Shown: piece after piece, positions 33,949 to 41,971 of the stretch
How the letters are laid out: each line of letters starts with the position of its first letter
Numbering within the stretch: position 1 is the first letter of the stretch
Assembly: GCA_903928115.1 (NCBI GenBank)
Contig: CAIYPP010000023.1
Span: forward strand, 1 to 64,000
DNA from: an uncultured Planctomycetota bacterium
GTDB taxonomy: Bacteria; Planctomycetota; UBA1135; GCA-002686595
Length of the DNA stretch: 64,000 nucleotides
Direction of reading: 5' to 3'
The notes under the pieces: generated by a model
Databases searched by the model: none
Told to the model about the DNA's origin: nothing
What the model saw: only the letters and a program-made list of their open reading frames with translations
Made by a program: the position numbers and the translations under genes

Positions 33949-34986
33949 TCAGAGCGTCGACGCGATGAGGTCGAGCAGCTCGTCGACCGACGCACGGCCG
34001 AGCGCCATGAAGCGCTGTTGACGCAGCGTGCCTTCGACGTGGTTCCAAGGCCCGACCGAGGGGGCCACCCGCATGACGTCCTCGCTGGTGAGCGAAGGAT
34101 CCGAGCCGCCGTGCAGCACGAACACCACTTCGACGCCGTCGGTCAACGTGGACTTCACCCACGCGACCTCGCCTCCACCCGCCGGATCCTCCGAGCGCAA
34201 GACCGTCGACTCCACCAAGGCGAAGCGGCCACCGTCGCTCTGCGGCTGCAGCGGCACGAAGCCCGCCACCGCGAGGCGCGAAGCCTGTCCGTCCGGCAGC
34301 GGCTGTTCATCGTTGCTGGGGACGTGCCACTCGAAGTCCGCGGCGAAGCTCGGATTCAACTCGATGGACTCGAACTCGACGAGACCCATCACCTGCCCAT
34401 CCGTGGCGACTTGCTCGCAGCGCATCACCAAGCCTGTCTCGCGATCGACCGCGAGGTTGTAGGTGAACGACGCGCCGTGGCGCAGCGCGAACATCATCTC
34501 GTCGCACACGCGGCCCGCGACGTGGACGTTGGTGCCGAGCAGGATAGGGCTGTAGTTCGTCACCATGCTCGCGACATCGTGGATGCGGAAGTCGCGATAG
34601 CGGAACAAGAAGCCTTCGCGCGAGCCCTGCAGCATGCGCCACAGCTCTTCGCTCGGCTCGGGCAGACTCGGCGCGATCAGCTCGAGCGAGCGGAGCGCGA
34701 AGCGCCCTTCACCGTCCGAAGCGACTTCCTCGCGATACGAGGTCGAGATCGTCTCCTCACCGACGCGCCACGTCTGCTCGACGCGTCGCACGCCGCTGTA
34801 AGCAACGCCGGTCGCCGCACGCTGCATCTTCTGCAGGAGCTGCTCCCCGGGCGTCGGAGACTGCAGGATGATCGGGCCGTCGTTTCCAACCGCGCCCTGA
34901 GCAGAACCTTCCGACACGTCGCTGCACGCAGCCTGCCCGAAGGCGAGGCCGAGTGCGGCGATGGCGAGGAAGGTGCGCTGGAACAT
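33949..34986 (-). CDS. RseB/MucB-like periplasmic sigma-regulator lipoprotein
   Basis: The protein has 345 residues. It has a lipobox (GQAAC) and a large beta-rich domain of LolA/RseB type (about 45-200, with GVRRVEQTWRVGEETIS and ETGLVMRCEQVA), then a second small domain (about 220-345). In RseB the two-domain protein binds lipids and shields the anti-sigma factor. It is third in a sigma / anti-sigma / RseB-like gene order, 8 bp after the anti-sigma gene. That context is the main reason for the call. Confidence 0.72.
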   Translation of the reverse strand: MFQRTFLAIAALGLAFGQAACSDVSEGSAQGAVGNDGPIILQSPTPGEQLLQKMQRAATGVAYSGVRRVEQTWRVGEETISTSYREEVASDGEGRFALRSLELIAPSLPEPSEELWRMLQGSREGFLFRYRDFRIHDVASMVTNYSPILLGTNVHVAGRVCDEMMFALRHGASFTYNLAVDRETGLVMRCEQVATDGQVMGLVEFESIELNPSFAADFEWHVPSNDEQPLPDGQASRLAVAGFVPLQPQSDGGRFALVESTVLRSEDPAGGGEVAWVKSTLTDGVEVVFVLHGGSDPSLTSEDVMRVAPSVGPWNHVEGTLRQQRFMALGRASVDELLDLIASTL

Positions 34987-34994
34987 GGCGGGTT

Positions 34995-35708
34995 TCAGAT
35001 GTTGTTTTGGCTGAGCATGCCGCTCGACGCGGTTTCGAGCCACGCACGCGAAGCGGGCGAGAGGTCGCGCGTGGAGCGGACGTGCTCGACGCGGAAGGGA
35101 CGCGCGACGCGCATCGGAGCGGCGGGCGCCGCGTCATCGCGGAAGAAGAGCGGCGAGAAGGCGAGCGTGACGAGCGCAGCCGCAGCCGCGAGCCACAACT
35201 GGCGAACGGGTCGACGCTCGCGGCGTTCCGTCGAGGCGTGCGGCGCAGCAAGGTCGCGCGCGATCCGCTCGGCGAGCGCCGCAGGCGCTTCCATGCGCGG
35301 CAGATGCTCGACTTGGCGCGCGACGCGTGCCTTGACGGGGTCGGCGAGCTCTTCCGCGACGAGGCGATCGAGCACGCTCGGCGTGCGCTGCCGCGAAGCG
35401 AGCCCACCCATCCCCGCAGCAGCGGCCTCGACGGCGCGGTCGAGCTCGGCGCCCGGCTGCACGCGGCCGAGCCCAGCGACCGCGCGGAGCGTGCGCTCGC
35501 GGCGCTCGTCGGCTTCGAGCTGCTGCGCGCTGCGCGCTTCGAGTTCCCGAGGCGCGACGACGCGCGGCAGCGTGCGCAGCAGGCCCTCGCGCAGCTCGAG
35601 CCGCGCGCGCCAGCGCTCGCACTCTGCGCACGCATGCTCCGGCAGCGCAGCGCGCTCGAGCGCAGCGACACGCCATGCATGGCAGGTTTCGGGAAGTTCG
35701 GGATTCAT
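34995..35708 (-). CDS. Membrane anti-sigma factor with zinc-finger-like N-terminus
   Basis: The protein has 237 residues. Its N-terminus has Cys9-His10 and the cluster H25-A-C27-A-E-C30, resembling the ZAS domain of anti-sigma factors. One membrane helix lies near 170-186 (LWLAAAAALVTLAFSPLFF), leaving a short periplasmic tail. Its ATG overlaps the sigma-factor stop (ATGA), and the RseB-like gene follows. It probably holds the ECF sigma at the membrane until cleaved by proteases. No proteases of that pathway are seen here. Confidence 0.78.
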   Translation of the reverse strand: MNPELPETCHAWRVAALERAALPEHACAECERWRARLELREGLLRTLPRVVAPRELEARSAQQLEADERRERTLRAVAGLGRVQPGAELDRAVEAAAAGMGGLASRQRTPSVLDRLVAEELADPVKARVARQVEHLPRMEAPAALAERIARDLAAPHASTERRERRPVRQLWLAAAAALVTLAFSPLFFRDDAAPAAPMRVARPFRVEHVRSTRDLSPASRAWLETASSGMLSQNNI

Positions 35709-36316
35709 CCGAGGTAGTACCGATCGAGGATCGGCGTCAGGTGTTGGTCGAGCATGTCGTGCGCGCGCGCCAGCCGGGACTTCACCGTTCCCAGCGAGAT
35801 CTGCAGCGTCTCGGCAATTTGCTCGTAGGACTGATTCTCGATGTAGCGCAGGACCGTGATCGTGCGCAGCTTGGGGCTGAGCGAGGCAATCGCGCGCTGC
35901 ACTTCGCGCTCGAGCTCATGGCGCGATGCGGCATGCATCGGCATTTCCAGCCGCTCGTCGGTCGGGTCGAAGCGCCCCTCGCCCTCCGCCGATTCCTGCA
36001 GGGCATCGAGCGAAGCGAGCTTGCGCGAGCGCGAGCGGCGCTTGAGGTCGATCGACGCGTTGACGGCGATGCGATACACCCAGCTGGAGAACTTGCTCTC
36101 GAAACGGAACTCGCGCAGCTTGCGGAAGAGGATCCCGAAGGTCTCCTGCGCGGCGTCGAGCGCGTCGCTGGGATTGCCGGTGATGCGGTAGCACACGTTG
36201 TAGACCCGGTCCTTGTAGAGCTCGTACAGCTCCCGAAACGGGCCGTCGAGCCCGGCCAGCGGGGCGCGCTGGCAGGCGAGGATCAGCTCGGCATCGGGAT
36301 CGGAACTCGCGGACAT
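35705..36316 (-). CDS. RpoE-like ECF sigma factor
   Basis: The protein has 203 residues. Region 2 (about 25-95) contains DALDAAQETFGILFRKL and WVYRIAVNASIDLKRR. Region 4 (about 140-195) contains RTITVLRYIENQSYEQIAET and GTVKSRLARA. It is the first gene of a three-gene operon with the anti-sigma and the RseB-like lipoprotein, matching the rpoE-rseA-rseB logic. It likely senses envelope stress. The ATG at 36316 was chosen at the first residue before an acidic N-terminus. Confidence 0.92.
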   Translation of the reverse strand: MSASSDPDAELILACQRAPLAGLDGPFRELYELYKDRVYNVCYRITGNPSDALDAAQETFGILFRKLREFRFESKFSSWVYRIAVNASIDLKRRSRSRKLASLDALQESAEGEGRFDPTDERLEMPMHAASRHELEREVQRAIASLSPKLRTITVLRYIENQSYEQIAETLQISLGTVKSRLARAHDMLDQHLTPILDRYYLG

Positions 36317-36411
36317 AGGGGGTCGGACGTCTTCGACGGACGGCGAGGGTGGACGGTTCCGTTCCTTCACGAGGCCGTCATCGCCCCCGTGAATCGATTG
36401 GAAATTCCTTC

Positions 36412-37383
36412 CTAGCCGCCGATCAGCGCCGCCGGATCGACGGCTCGGATCGTCGTGCCGACCGTGTTCGCACAGCCGGGGGAGCAGTACGTATCCCAGC
36501 CCGGCACGCAGTCGGCCGCGACGACCTCCTGCGTCACGACAGCGCCGATCACGCGCACGACCACGGTGGTCTGCGCGCAGATCTCGCCCATCGCATTCGA
36601 AGGCACGCTCGTCGAGGGGCGGATGGGCCGGTAGGCGTTGCCGAGGCCGATTCCATTCCCGCCGCTCGGGGCCGTGAGGCCGGCGGTGTTCCCCGTCGGG
36701 ATGCGCAGCATCTGATAGATCTCGCCCTGCGAAACCGCGAGGTTGCAGGCATCCGCGTCGCGAACGCAGCTGCAATTGGCGATCGTCGCAAACAGCGAGA
36801 GCCCGCGGCGCTGCATCACCGCATTTCGGCTGAGCATGGGGTCGAAGCGCAGAACCTTGGAACCCGCGCGGCGACCGGACCGCACGCTGACGGGCTCGCC
36901 ACCGCGCAGGGCCTCCATCGGCACTCCGACCGTGCGCTCCCCGATTCGCGCGCCGTAGCGCATGCGGAGCTCGCGCATCTCACCGTCGTGGACGTACACG
37001 AACGTGTTCACGTGCACGCCGCGGTGGTCCTCGTAGGCCACCATCTGCAGCGAAGGCTCGCTCACCGTGGGGAACGAGTTGGGGTCGGTCGGATTCGAGC
37101 GGCGCGCCAGCTCCTCGCTGTCGCTGAAGCCATCGCCATCCGTGTCCGCATGGCAGGCCCACGTGCCCAGCGTCGCCTCCAGCAGGTCGCACACGCCGTC
37201 TCCGTCCGTGTCGTCGTTGAGCTCGGCGACCTGCGCCGAGAGCTGCGGAGAGCGCACGGTCCCCGCCCACCAAACGGCACCGACCGCGAGCGCCGCAGCC
37301 GCAAGGCCGAACATCCCCGCGCGCAAGGCGCGCTTTCGCGGGGCATTTCCGCAAAACCACAGGTTCTTGGCTTCGAGCTTCAC
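36412..37383 (-). CDS. Exported protein with thrombospondin type-3-like calcium repeats
   Basis: The protein has 323 residues from a GTG at 37383; a TTG at 37395 is possible. One hydrophobic helix (GMFGLAAAALAVGAVWWA) near the start anchors or exports it. Two acidic loops, DDTDGDGVCDLLEA and HADTDGDGFSDSEELA, are typical TSP3 calcium-binding repeats. The C-terminal part has several Cys residues (NCSCVRDADAC, CSPGC) that probably form disulfides. The function is unknown; a cell-surface structural role is plausible. Confidence 0.66.
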   Translation of the reverse strand: MKLEAKNLWFCGNAPRKRALRAGMFGLAAAALAVGAVWWAGTVRSPQLSAQVAELNDDTDGDGVCDLLEATLGTWACHADTDGDGFSDSEELARRSNPTDPNSFPTVSEPSLQMVAYEDHRGVHVNTFVYVHDGEMRELRMRYGARIGERTVGVPMEALRGGEPVSVRSGRRAGSKVLRFDPMLSRNAVMQRRGLSLFATIANCSCVRDADACNLAVSQGEIYQMLRIPTGNTAGLTAPSGGNGIGLGNAYRPIRPSTSVPSNAMGEICAQTTVVVRVIGAVVTQEVVAADCVPGWDTYCSPGCANTVGTTIRAVDPAALIGG

Positions 37384-37535
37384 GGTGTCGTCCAAAGAGG
37401 GGAAAGCGGCCAGACGCTAGGAGTTTCCATTTCCGCCAAGGACCTACCCTACACCCGATCCCCGAGAGCGCCAGCCCCCACCCTCCGAATCCTCCCACCC
37501 CCTCCCCACACCGCTATACTCCCGCCCCCTCAAGG

Positions 37536-37612
37536 GCGCCCGTAGCTCAGCTGGATAGAGCGTCTGCCTCCGGAGCAGAAGGTCATGGGTTCGAATCCCG
37601 TCGGGCGTACCA
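37536..37612 (+). tRNA. tRNA-Arg (anticodon CCG)
   Basis: A full cloverleaf is visible. The acceptor GCGCCCG (37536-37542) pairs with CGGGCGT (37602-37608). The D-arm contains GCTCAGCTGGATAGAGC. The anticodon stem TCTGC/GCAGA encloses loop CTCCGGA (anticodon CCG). The T-arm is ATGGG-TTCGAAT-CCCGT, and the 3' CCA (37610-37612) is encoded. It reads CGG arginine codons. It borders the accessory region to the right. Confidence 0.96.
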
Positions 37613-37613
37613 C

Positions 37614-37639
37614 TTTTCCTCGGGGAAAACGGGGGTTTT
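37614..37639 (+). terminator. Probable tRNA terminator
   Basis: Directly after the tRNA, TTTTCC (37614-37619) pairs with GGAAAA (37624-37629). An alternative hairpin, AAAAC/GTTTT (37626-37630, 37635-37639), ends in a T-run. Confidence 0.45.
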
Positions 37640-37914
37640 CGCAGGTGGGCCAAGGTCAGAAGCTATGACTCGGTGCCCACAATGTGCCCGTCGGCGCGCC
37701 CGCTAGATTCCGCTACTTTCCCTTAGAATCCGTTAGGGCGCGGCCATCGGGCGCGCGATGTCGTCGGGAGCGGGGGTGTCGGCGGACGAGGGGGCGGCCA
37801 TCGAGGAGCCGGACGTTGGCGCTCAGCGCACGTCGTCCCCGAGTTGGCGTGGCCGTCAGGATCAGGGGATCGTCCCCCCACCCAACGGCGTTTGGGGCAC
37901 GCGCACGGGCCCTA
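37640..37914. other. Non-coding gap after tRNA-Arg
   Basis: These 275 bases contain no supportable gene. The stretch 37679-37745 has a lower GC content and a partly repeated GTGCCC / AATGTGCCC pattern. As the 3' flank of a tRNA it could be an old integration junction. I could not find a second copy of the tRNA 3' end in this window. Confidence 0.4.
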
Positions 37915-38523
37915 TCAGCGCCCCACAGCCGCCCCGCGCTCCCTCGCCCACCTGACCCACCCCTCGTCCTCGCCTTGCATCGCGATGACCTCGAGCCACC
38001 GCGCCATCCGCGGGTCCTCGCGCCTCGCGCGCACGGTCGCCCGCGCGATGCCCTGCACGGCCGGCAAGTACTCCGGCCACACCTGCAGCGCCGCCTCGTA
38101 GCTCTCGAGCGCATCATCGACGCGCCCGGCCTGCTCCATGCAGAGCGCGAAGTTGACCCGCGGGTCGGGATGGCCGGGCATCAGCTTGCGCGCCCACTCG
38201 AACTCCGCCGCGGCCTCGTAGAGCTTGCCCTGCCCCAGGAACACGACGCCGAGGTTGTTGTGAGCGGGGCCGAAGAAGAGATCTTCGGTCAGCGCCTCGC
38301 GCAGCAGGCGCTCCGCGCCCTCGTCGTCCGACCCGAGCAGCTCCGCCGCGTCTCGGTTGAGCACCTCGGCGCGCGTGGTGTTGCGCTGTGCCTCGCTGCG
38401 CGGCTCGTAGGGGCCGGAGCCGGGACCGGCGCAGCCACCGAGCAGCAGCGTTCCCGCGGCCAGCATCGCCGCCGCAGCGGCTGTCGCCGCGCTCATCGAG
38501 CCCCTCCTCACGCCTCGCGTCAT
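37915..38523 (-). CDS. TPR lipoprotein paired with a secretin
   Basis: The protein has 202 residues. It has a lipobox (GTLLLGGC) and two to three TPR units (about 65-165, AHNNLGVVFLGQGKLYEAAA and ALESYEAALQVWPEYLPAV). Its ATG overlaps the secretin stop (ATGA), so the two are translated together. TPR lipoproteins such as PilF/PilW act as pilotins that assemble secretins in the outer membrane, so a pilotin-like role is likely but inferred from context. An in-frame ATG at 38496 is the alternative start. Confidence 0.8.
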   Translation of the reverse strand: MTRGVRRGSMSAATAAAAAMLAAGTLLLGGCAGPGSGPYEPRSEAQRNTTRAEVLNRDAAELLGSDDEGAERLLREALTEDLFFGPAHNNLGVVFLGQGKLYEAAAEFEWARKLMPGHPDPRVNFALCMEQAGRVDDALESYEAALQVWPEYLPAVQGIARATVRARREDPRMARWLEVIAMQGEDEGWVRWARERGAAVGR

Positions 38524-40769
38524 CGAATCACCCTCGGCTTGAGCTCCGGCCACCCGTCGTCGAGCCCGACCGCGTCCAGCGCGCGCCCGCTGCGGTACGC
38601 GAGGTCCTCGAACGCCGCCCCGCGCATCACCGAGCAGCGCAGGAACACGAAGAACCTCGACTTCGTCCGCGTGCGCGACTGGTCCTTGAAGAGCGCGCCG
38701 AGCAGTGGGATCTCGCTCACCCAAGGCACGCCCGTCGACGCCTCGCCCTCGGTCTCGACCTCTAGCCCGCCGACCACGATCGTGAAGCCGTCCGGCACTG
38801 TCACGACGCTCGAGAGCCTGTTCTCCTGTCTCGGCGGCGGCAGCTCCGCGCTCACCGCCTCGCCCACGAAGCTCGAGAGCGACACCGTGTACTCCATCAC
38901 GACCTGGTCGCCGTCCGCGACCTGCGGCTTGACCGTCACGCGCGTGCCGGCGTCGAGCGTGCCGCCAAAGCTCGTGGTCGCGACGGTCGTCGAGGCGTTG
39001 GTCGAGGCGTAGGGCGTCTGGACGGTCGAGTCGAGCGTCGCCTGGACGTTGTTGTTGACGAGCACTTTTGGGCTCGTGAGCGAGCGGCCGCGGTTCAGGT
39101 TGGAGAGCGCGCGCACCACCGCAGAGTAGTCGCCGGGCGACAGCACGACTGCCGTCCCGCCTTGCGCCGAGATGGCGGGGATCGCCGGGCTCGACGGGGT
39201 GGGGGAGCCAAGCCCAAACAGGCTGCCGAGGCTGTAGAGCACGCCGTCCCGCACGCCCGTCTTCTGCAGCTCGATGCCCAGCTGCCGCGAGTGGGAGTCG
39301 GAGAGCGAGAGCACAAGCGCCTCGACCAACACCTGCGCCTCGCGCACGTCCACCTGCTCGATCAGTCGCCCGAGCCCGTCGAGCACGCTGGCTTCGCCAA
39401 AGGCGAGGATGCGGTTGGTGGCCTCGTCGGCCGCGAGCGTCACGGCGTCGGCCTGCCGGACCGCGCCCACGGCGACCGTGCTCGACGGGATCTGTCCCGT
39501 GGCGCCCTGCGCGGCCGCGCTCGCGCCCGCGTTCGCCCCAGCTGCCTTGGAGCCCGCGCCAGCGGCCCCCGGCTGCTCCAGGACGCCCGCGTCGAGCAGG
39601 GACTCGAGCACCGTGAGCACCTCGCTGACGCGGCGGTTGCGGATGGAAAAGGCGCGCAGCGGCTTGCCCGGCCCCTCGGGCGTCTCGTCGAGCCGCGTCA
39701 GCACCTCTTGCACCTGTGCGTGCCGCGCCGGCGTCGTCGTGATCACGAGCGTGCCGGTCAGGCGGTCCTCCACAAGCTTCCACGCCGCGCCCGCGCTCGC
39801 GGCCCCGTCGGGCCGCACGGTCGCCTCGATCAGCCGCGCAGTCTCGGCCACGCCAAAGCGCCGCGGCGTGTAGTGCAGCGTCAAGAGGTCCTCGGGCCGG
39901 TCGAGCTGCGCGATCGCGTCCCGCCACCACGCCGTCTCCGACGCCGGGGCGATCACGAGGATGTCGCGCGAGTCGGAGAGAGCCAGCGCAGCTCCCTTGA
40001 GCGGCGCGCCCACGGCCTTGCGGGTGTTCACGAGTCGCTCGAGCAGCGTCGCCACGATGGTCGGGCTCGCGTGCTCGAGGGGAAACTCCATGGTCACCGG
40101 CTGCGAAGCAGGCAAATCGAGCAGCCCGATCACCGACAAGGCCTGCCGCAGGTGCGGCTCGTAATCAGAAATCACGAGCGCCCGCGCTTCACGCACCGCG
40201 CTGATCTGGCCTCCCGCCTTGCTGAGCATCTGCTTCAGGGTCTCAACCAGCTCTTCTGGCGCGCGGTTGTCGAGGCCGACCACGACCTTCAGGTAGCCCG
40301 CGCGCGCGTCCCGCAGGTCCGCCGACTCCACGCGCGCAGTTCCGGCCGCATCGGCGACGGGCACGACCTTGAAGCCTGTGTGCCCAGGCGGCTGCACGGT
40401 CGCGAGCGAGCGCGCCGCGAGCTCACGATTGAAGACCCGCCAGAGCTCGAGCGGCGTGTAATCGCCCGTGCGGTCGAGCGATACCCGTCCATCAAGCTTT
40501 GCCAACTCGTACTCCACGTGCACGCCCAGCGCGCTCGCGCACAGCTCGAGTAGCGTCCGCAACTCGATTTCGGGCTCCACCAGCACCCAGTTGGCCAGGG
40601 ATCGCGATCGAGAACTCGGAGCGAGCTGCCCCTCTGCGCTCGATTGAAGCGTCGCTTCAGTTTTCTCGGGCGGCGCAGCGTCCGCCGGCCTGCGCCCATC
40701 CTGCGGCGACGCGAAGGCCGCACCGACCAAAGCCAGCGCGCCCAGCGCCCGCGCAGCGGACTTGCGCAT
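38520..40769 (-). CDS. GspD/PilQ-type secretin, isolated
   Basis: The protein has 749 residues with a signal peptide (ALGALALVGAAFASP). N-domains cover about 60-400, including three repeated NolW-like units; the clearest ends in ILVIAPASETAWWRDAIAQL. The secretin domain covers about 480-720, with VLVEALVLSLSD, LTSPKVLVNNN, VPDGFTIVVGGL and IPLLGALFKDQ. It forms a ring-shaped outer-membrane channel for type II secretion or type IV pili. No other Gsp/Pil genes are adjacent, only the overlapping TPR lipoprotein and a hypothetical exported protein upstream. Its partners are probably elsewhere. Confidence 0.9.
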   Translation of the reverse strand: MRKSAARALGALALVGAAFASPQDGRRPADAAPPEKTEATLQSSAEGQLAPSSRSRSLANWVLVEPEIELRTLLELCASALGVHVEYELAKLDGRVSLDRTGDYTPLELWRVFNRELAARSLATVQPPGHTGFKVVPVADAAGTARVESADLRDARAGYLKVVVGLDNRAPEELVETLKQMLSKAGGQISAVREARALVISDYEPHLRQALSVIGLLDLPASQPVTMEFPLEHASPTIVATLLERLVNTRKAVGAPLKGAALALSDSRDILVIAPASETAWWRDAIAQLDRPEDLLTLHYTPRRFGVAETARLIEATVRPDGAASAGAAWKLVEDRLTGTLVITTTPARHAQVQEVLTRLDETPEGPGKPLRAFSIRNRRVSEVLTVLESLLDAGVLEQPGAAGAGSKAAGANAGASAAAQGATGQIPSSTVAVGAVRQADAVTLAADEATNRILAFGEASVLDGLGRLIEQVDVREAQVLVEALVLSLSDSHSRQLGIELQKTGVRDGVLYSLGSLFGLGSPTPSSPAIPAISAQGGTAVVLSPGDYSAVVRALSNLNRGRSLTSPKVLVNNNVQATLDSTVQTPYASTNASTTVATTSFGGTLDAGTRVTVKPQVADGDQVVMEYTVSLSSFVGEAVSAELPPPRQENRLSSVVTVPDGFTIVVGGLEVETEGEASTGVPWVSEIPLLGALFKDQSRTRTKSRFFVFLRCSVMRGAAFEDLAYRSGRALDAVGLDDGWPELKPRVIR

Positions 40770-40799
40770 CGCTCGACCTGTTCTCGCGCCGCAGCGCGG

Positions 40800-41570
40800 C
40801 TAGTCGCCGGTCACCGTGTCCCAGGACTGCTTGACGCTCGCGAGGTTCGCATCGAGCGCGGTCTTCGCGGCCGCGACGGCGGGGTTCGCGCGCGCGGTGC
40901 CGAGCAGCGCCTGGCACTGCGGGTTGGGGGCGACCTCATTGCGCGCGGCAATGCGCTCGTTGGCGAGCGCGGCACGCAGCTCGACCCACTCGGCCTCGGT
41001 CCGCTCGACCACGAGAAACTCCGTCGGCAGCTTCCAGTGCGCGTTCGCGCGGATCGCGGCGAGCGTCGCGCGCTGCGTCGGCGAGAGACCCGCCGCCGCG
41101 GAGGCGAAGAGGCCGTCGACGGCCGTGTCGCGCGCCGCGCTCGCGGACGCGAAAGCCTGCTCCAGCCCGGGGAAAGCGGCCACTTCTCCGGCCGAAGCCT
41201 TGCCGCTCTGGATCTTGCGTTCAGCGGCGTCGCGAGCGTGACGGGCCTGCCCGACGGCCTGATCGAGCTCGCGCAGCGACGTGAGAAGCGCTGCGTTCGC
41301 CTGCTGCGCGGCACTCCCGACCGACATCGTCCCCGCGCCACCGAGCCCCGCCGCCGCCTGCGCCTCGGGGGTGAGGCCGGTCCGGTGCAGCACGACGCCG
41401 AGCGACGCGGGCTGGATCGCGCCTCCACCGCTCCCCGGCCCTTGCTGGGCGGCCTCGGGGTCTAGCGCAGCCGCGCTCGCCGCCGCCCGCGTGATGCGCA
41501 AGCTCAACGGAATCGCGACGGCCAGGATGGTGACGCAGCAGAGCGTGACGGGCGTCTTCGACATCGACAT
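40800..41570 (-). CDS. Exported hypothetical protein
   Basis: The protein has 256 residues. A signal peptide or anchor (TLCCVTILAVAIPLSLRI) is followed by an Ala/Gly-rich linker and a long, mostly helical region (about 85-250). A GAGGAG ribosome-binding site is visible at 41579-41584, which fixes the ATG at 41570. The helical part has a heat-resistant-chaperone-like look (AALAELRA-type repeats) but matches no family I can name. It ends 31 bp before the secretin start, so the three genes 41570-37915 may form one operon. Confidence 0.68.
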   Translation of the reverse strand: MSMSKTPVTLCCVTILAVAIPLSLRITRAAASAAALDPEAAQQGPGSGGGAIQPASLGVVLHRTGLTPEAQAAAGLGGAGTMSVGSAAQQANAALLTSLRELDQAVGQARHARDAAERKIQSGKASAGEVAAFPGLEQAFASASAARDTAVDGLFASAAAGLSPTQRATLAAIRANAHWKLPTEFLVVERTEAEWVELRAALANERIAARNEVAPNPQCQALLGTARANPAVAAAKTALDANLASVKQSWDTVTGD

Positions 41571-41971
41571 GTGAGTTCTCCTCGGGGGAAACGAGGCGCG
41601 AGCCATCAACCGCCGCCGACACCCCACGCACGACGCGAGCGCTGGCGGCAATGAGGATGTTCTAGCGGAGACCGAGGATTTCGGTAGTGGAGATCCTCGA
41701 GAAATTCGAGGGCCATCGAACGTCGTCGCGATGGCGCCGCGCAATTCCACGCACTGCGCGATCGCACCGATCCGCACAAGGGCGAAGAGTGAAATCGCGT
41801 ACGAACGCGAGAGCGTCCACGCATACGACCAACTCAGCACAACTTCCTCTCGAATCCGGGGTGACAACGGCGCGACGCAGCGGTTAGTTGAGGAGCACTC
41901 GCGGCGCGCGCTCCCCACCCGGCGGCGCTTCGGAGTTCCTCTCGGCCTTCTCGCTCGAACTGGAGCCGTCG
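41571..41971. promoter_or_regulatory. Divergent control region upstream of the RHS gene
   Basis: These 401 bases lie between the divergent starts of the exported hypothetical gene and the RHS gene. They are less GC-rich than the flanks. There are two small inverted repeats: GAGGAT/ATCCTC around 41674-41698, and CCTCGA/TCGAGG at 41695-41711. It probably contains promoters for both sides. I cannot place -35/-10 boxes with confidence. Confidence 0.45.

Noticed and set aside
37444-37653. 69-codon frame antisense to tRNA-Arg with [12 protein letters not shown]
   Set aside because: This is the well-known artefact of translating a tRNA gene in reverse. The tRNA cloverleaf is complete.
37590-37760. 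att site made by the tRNA-Arg 3' end
   Set aside because: No second copy of the tRNA 3' sequence was found near the integrases or elsewhere in the window, and the island with integrases starts 12 kb away.
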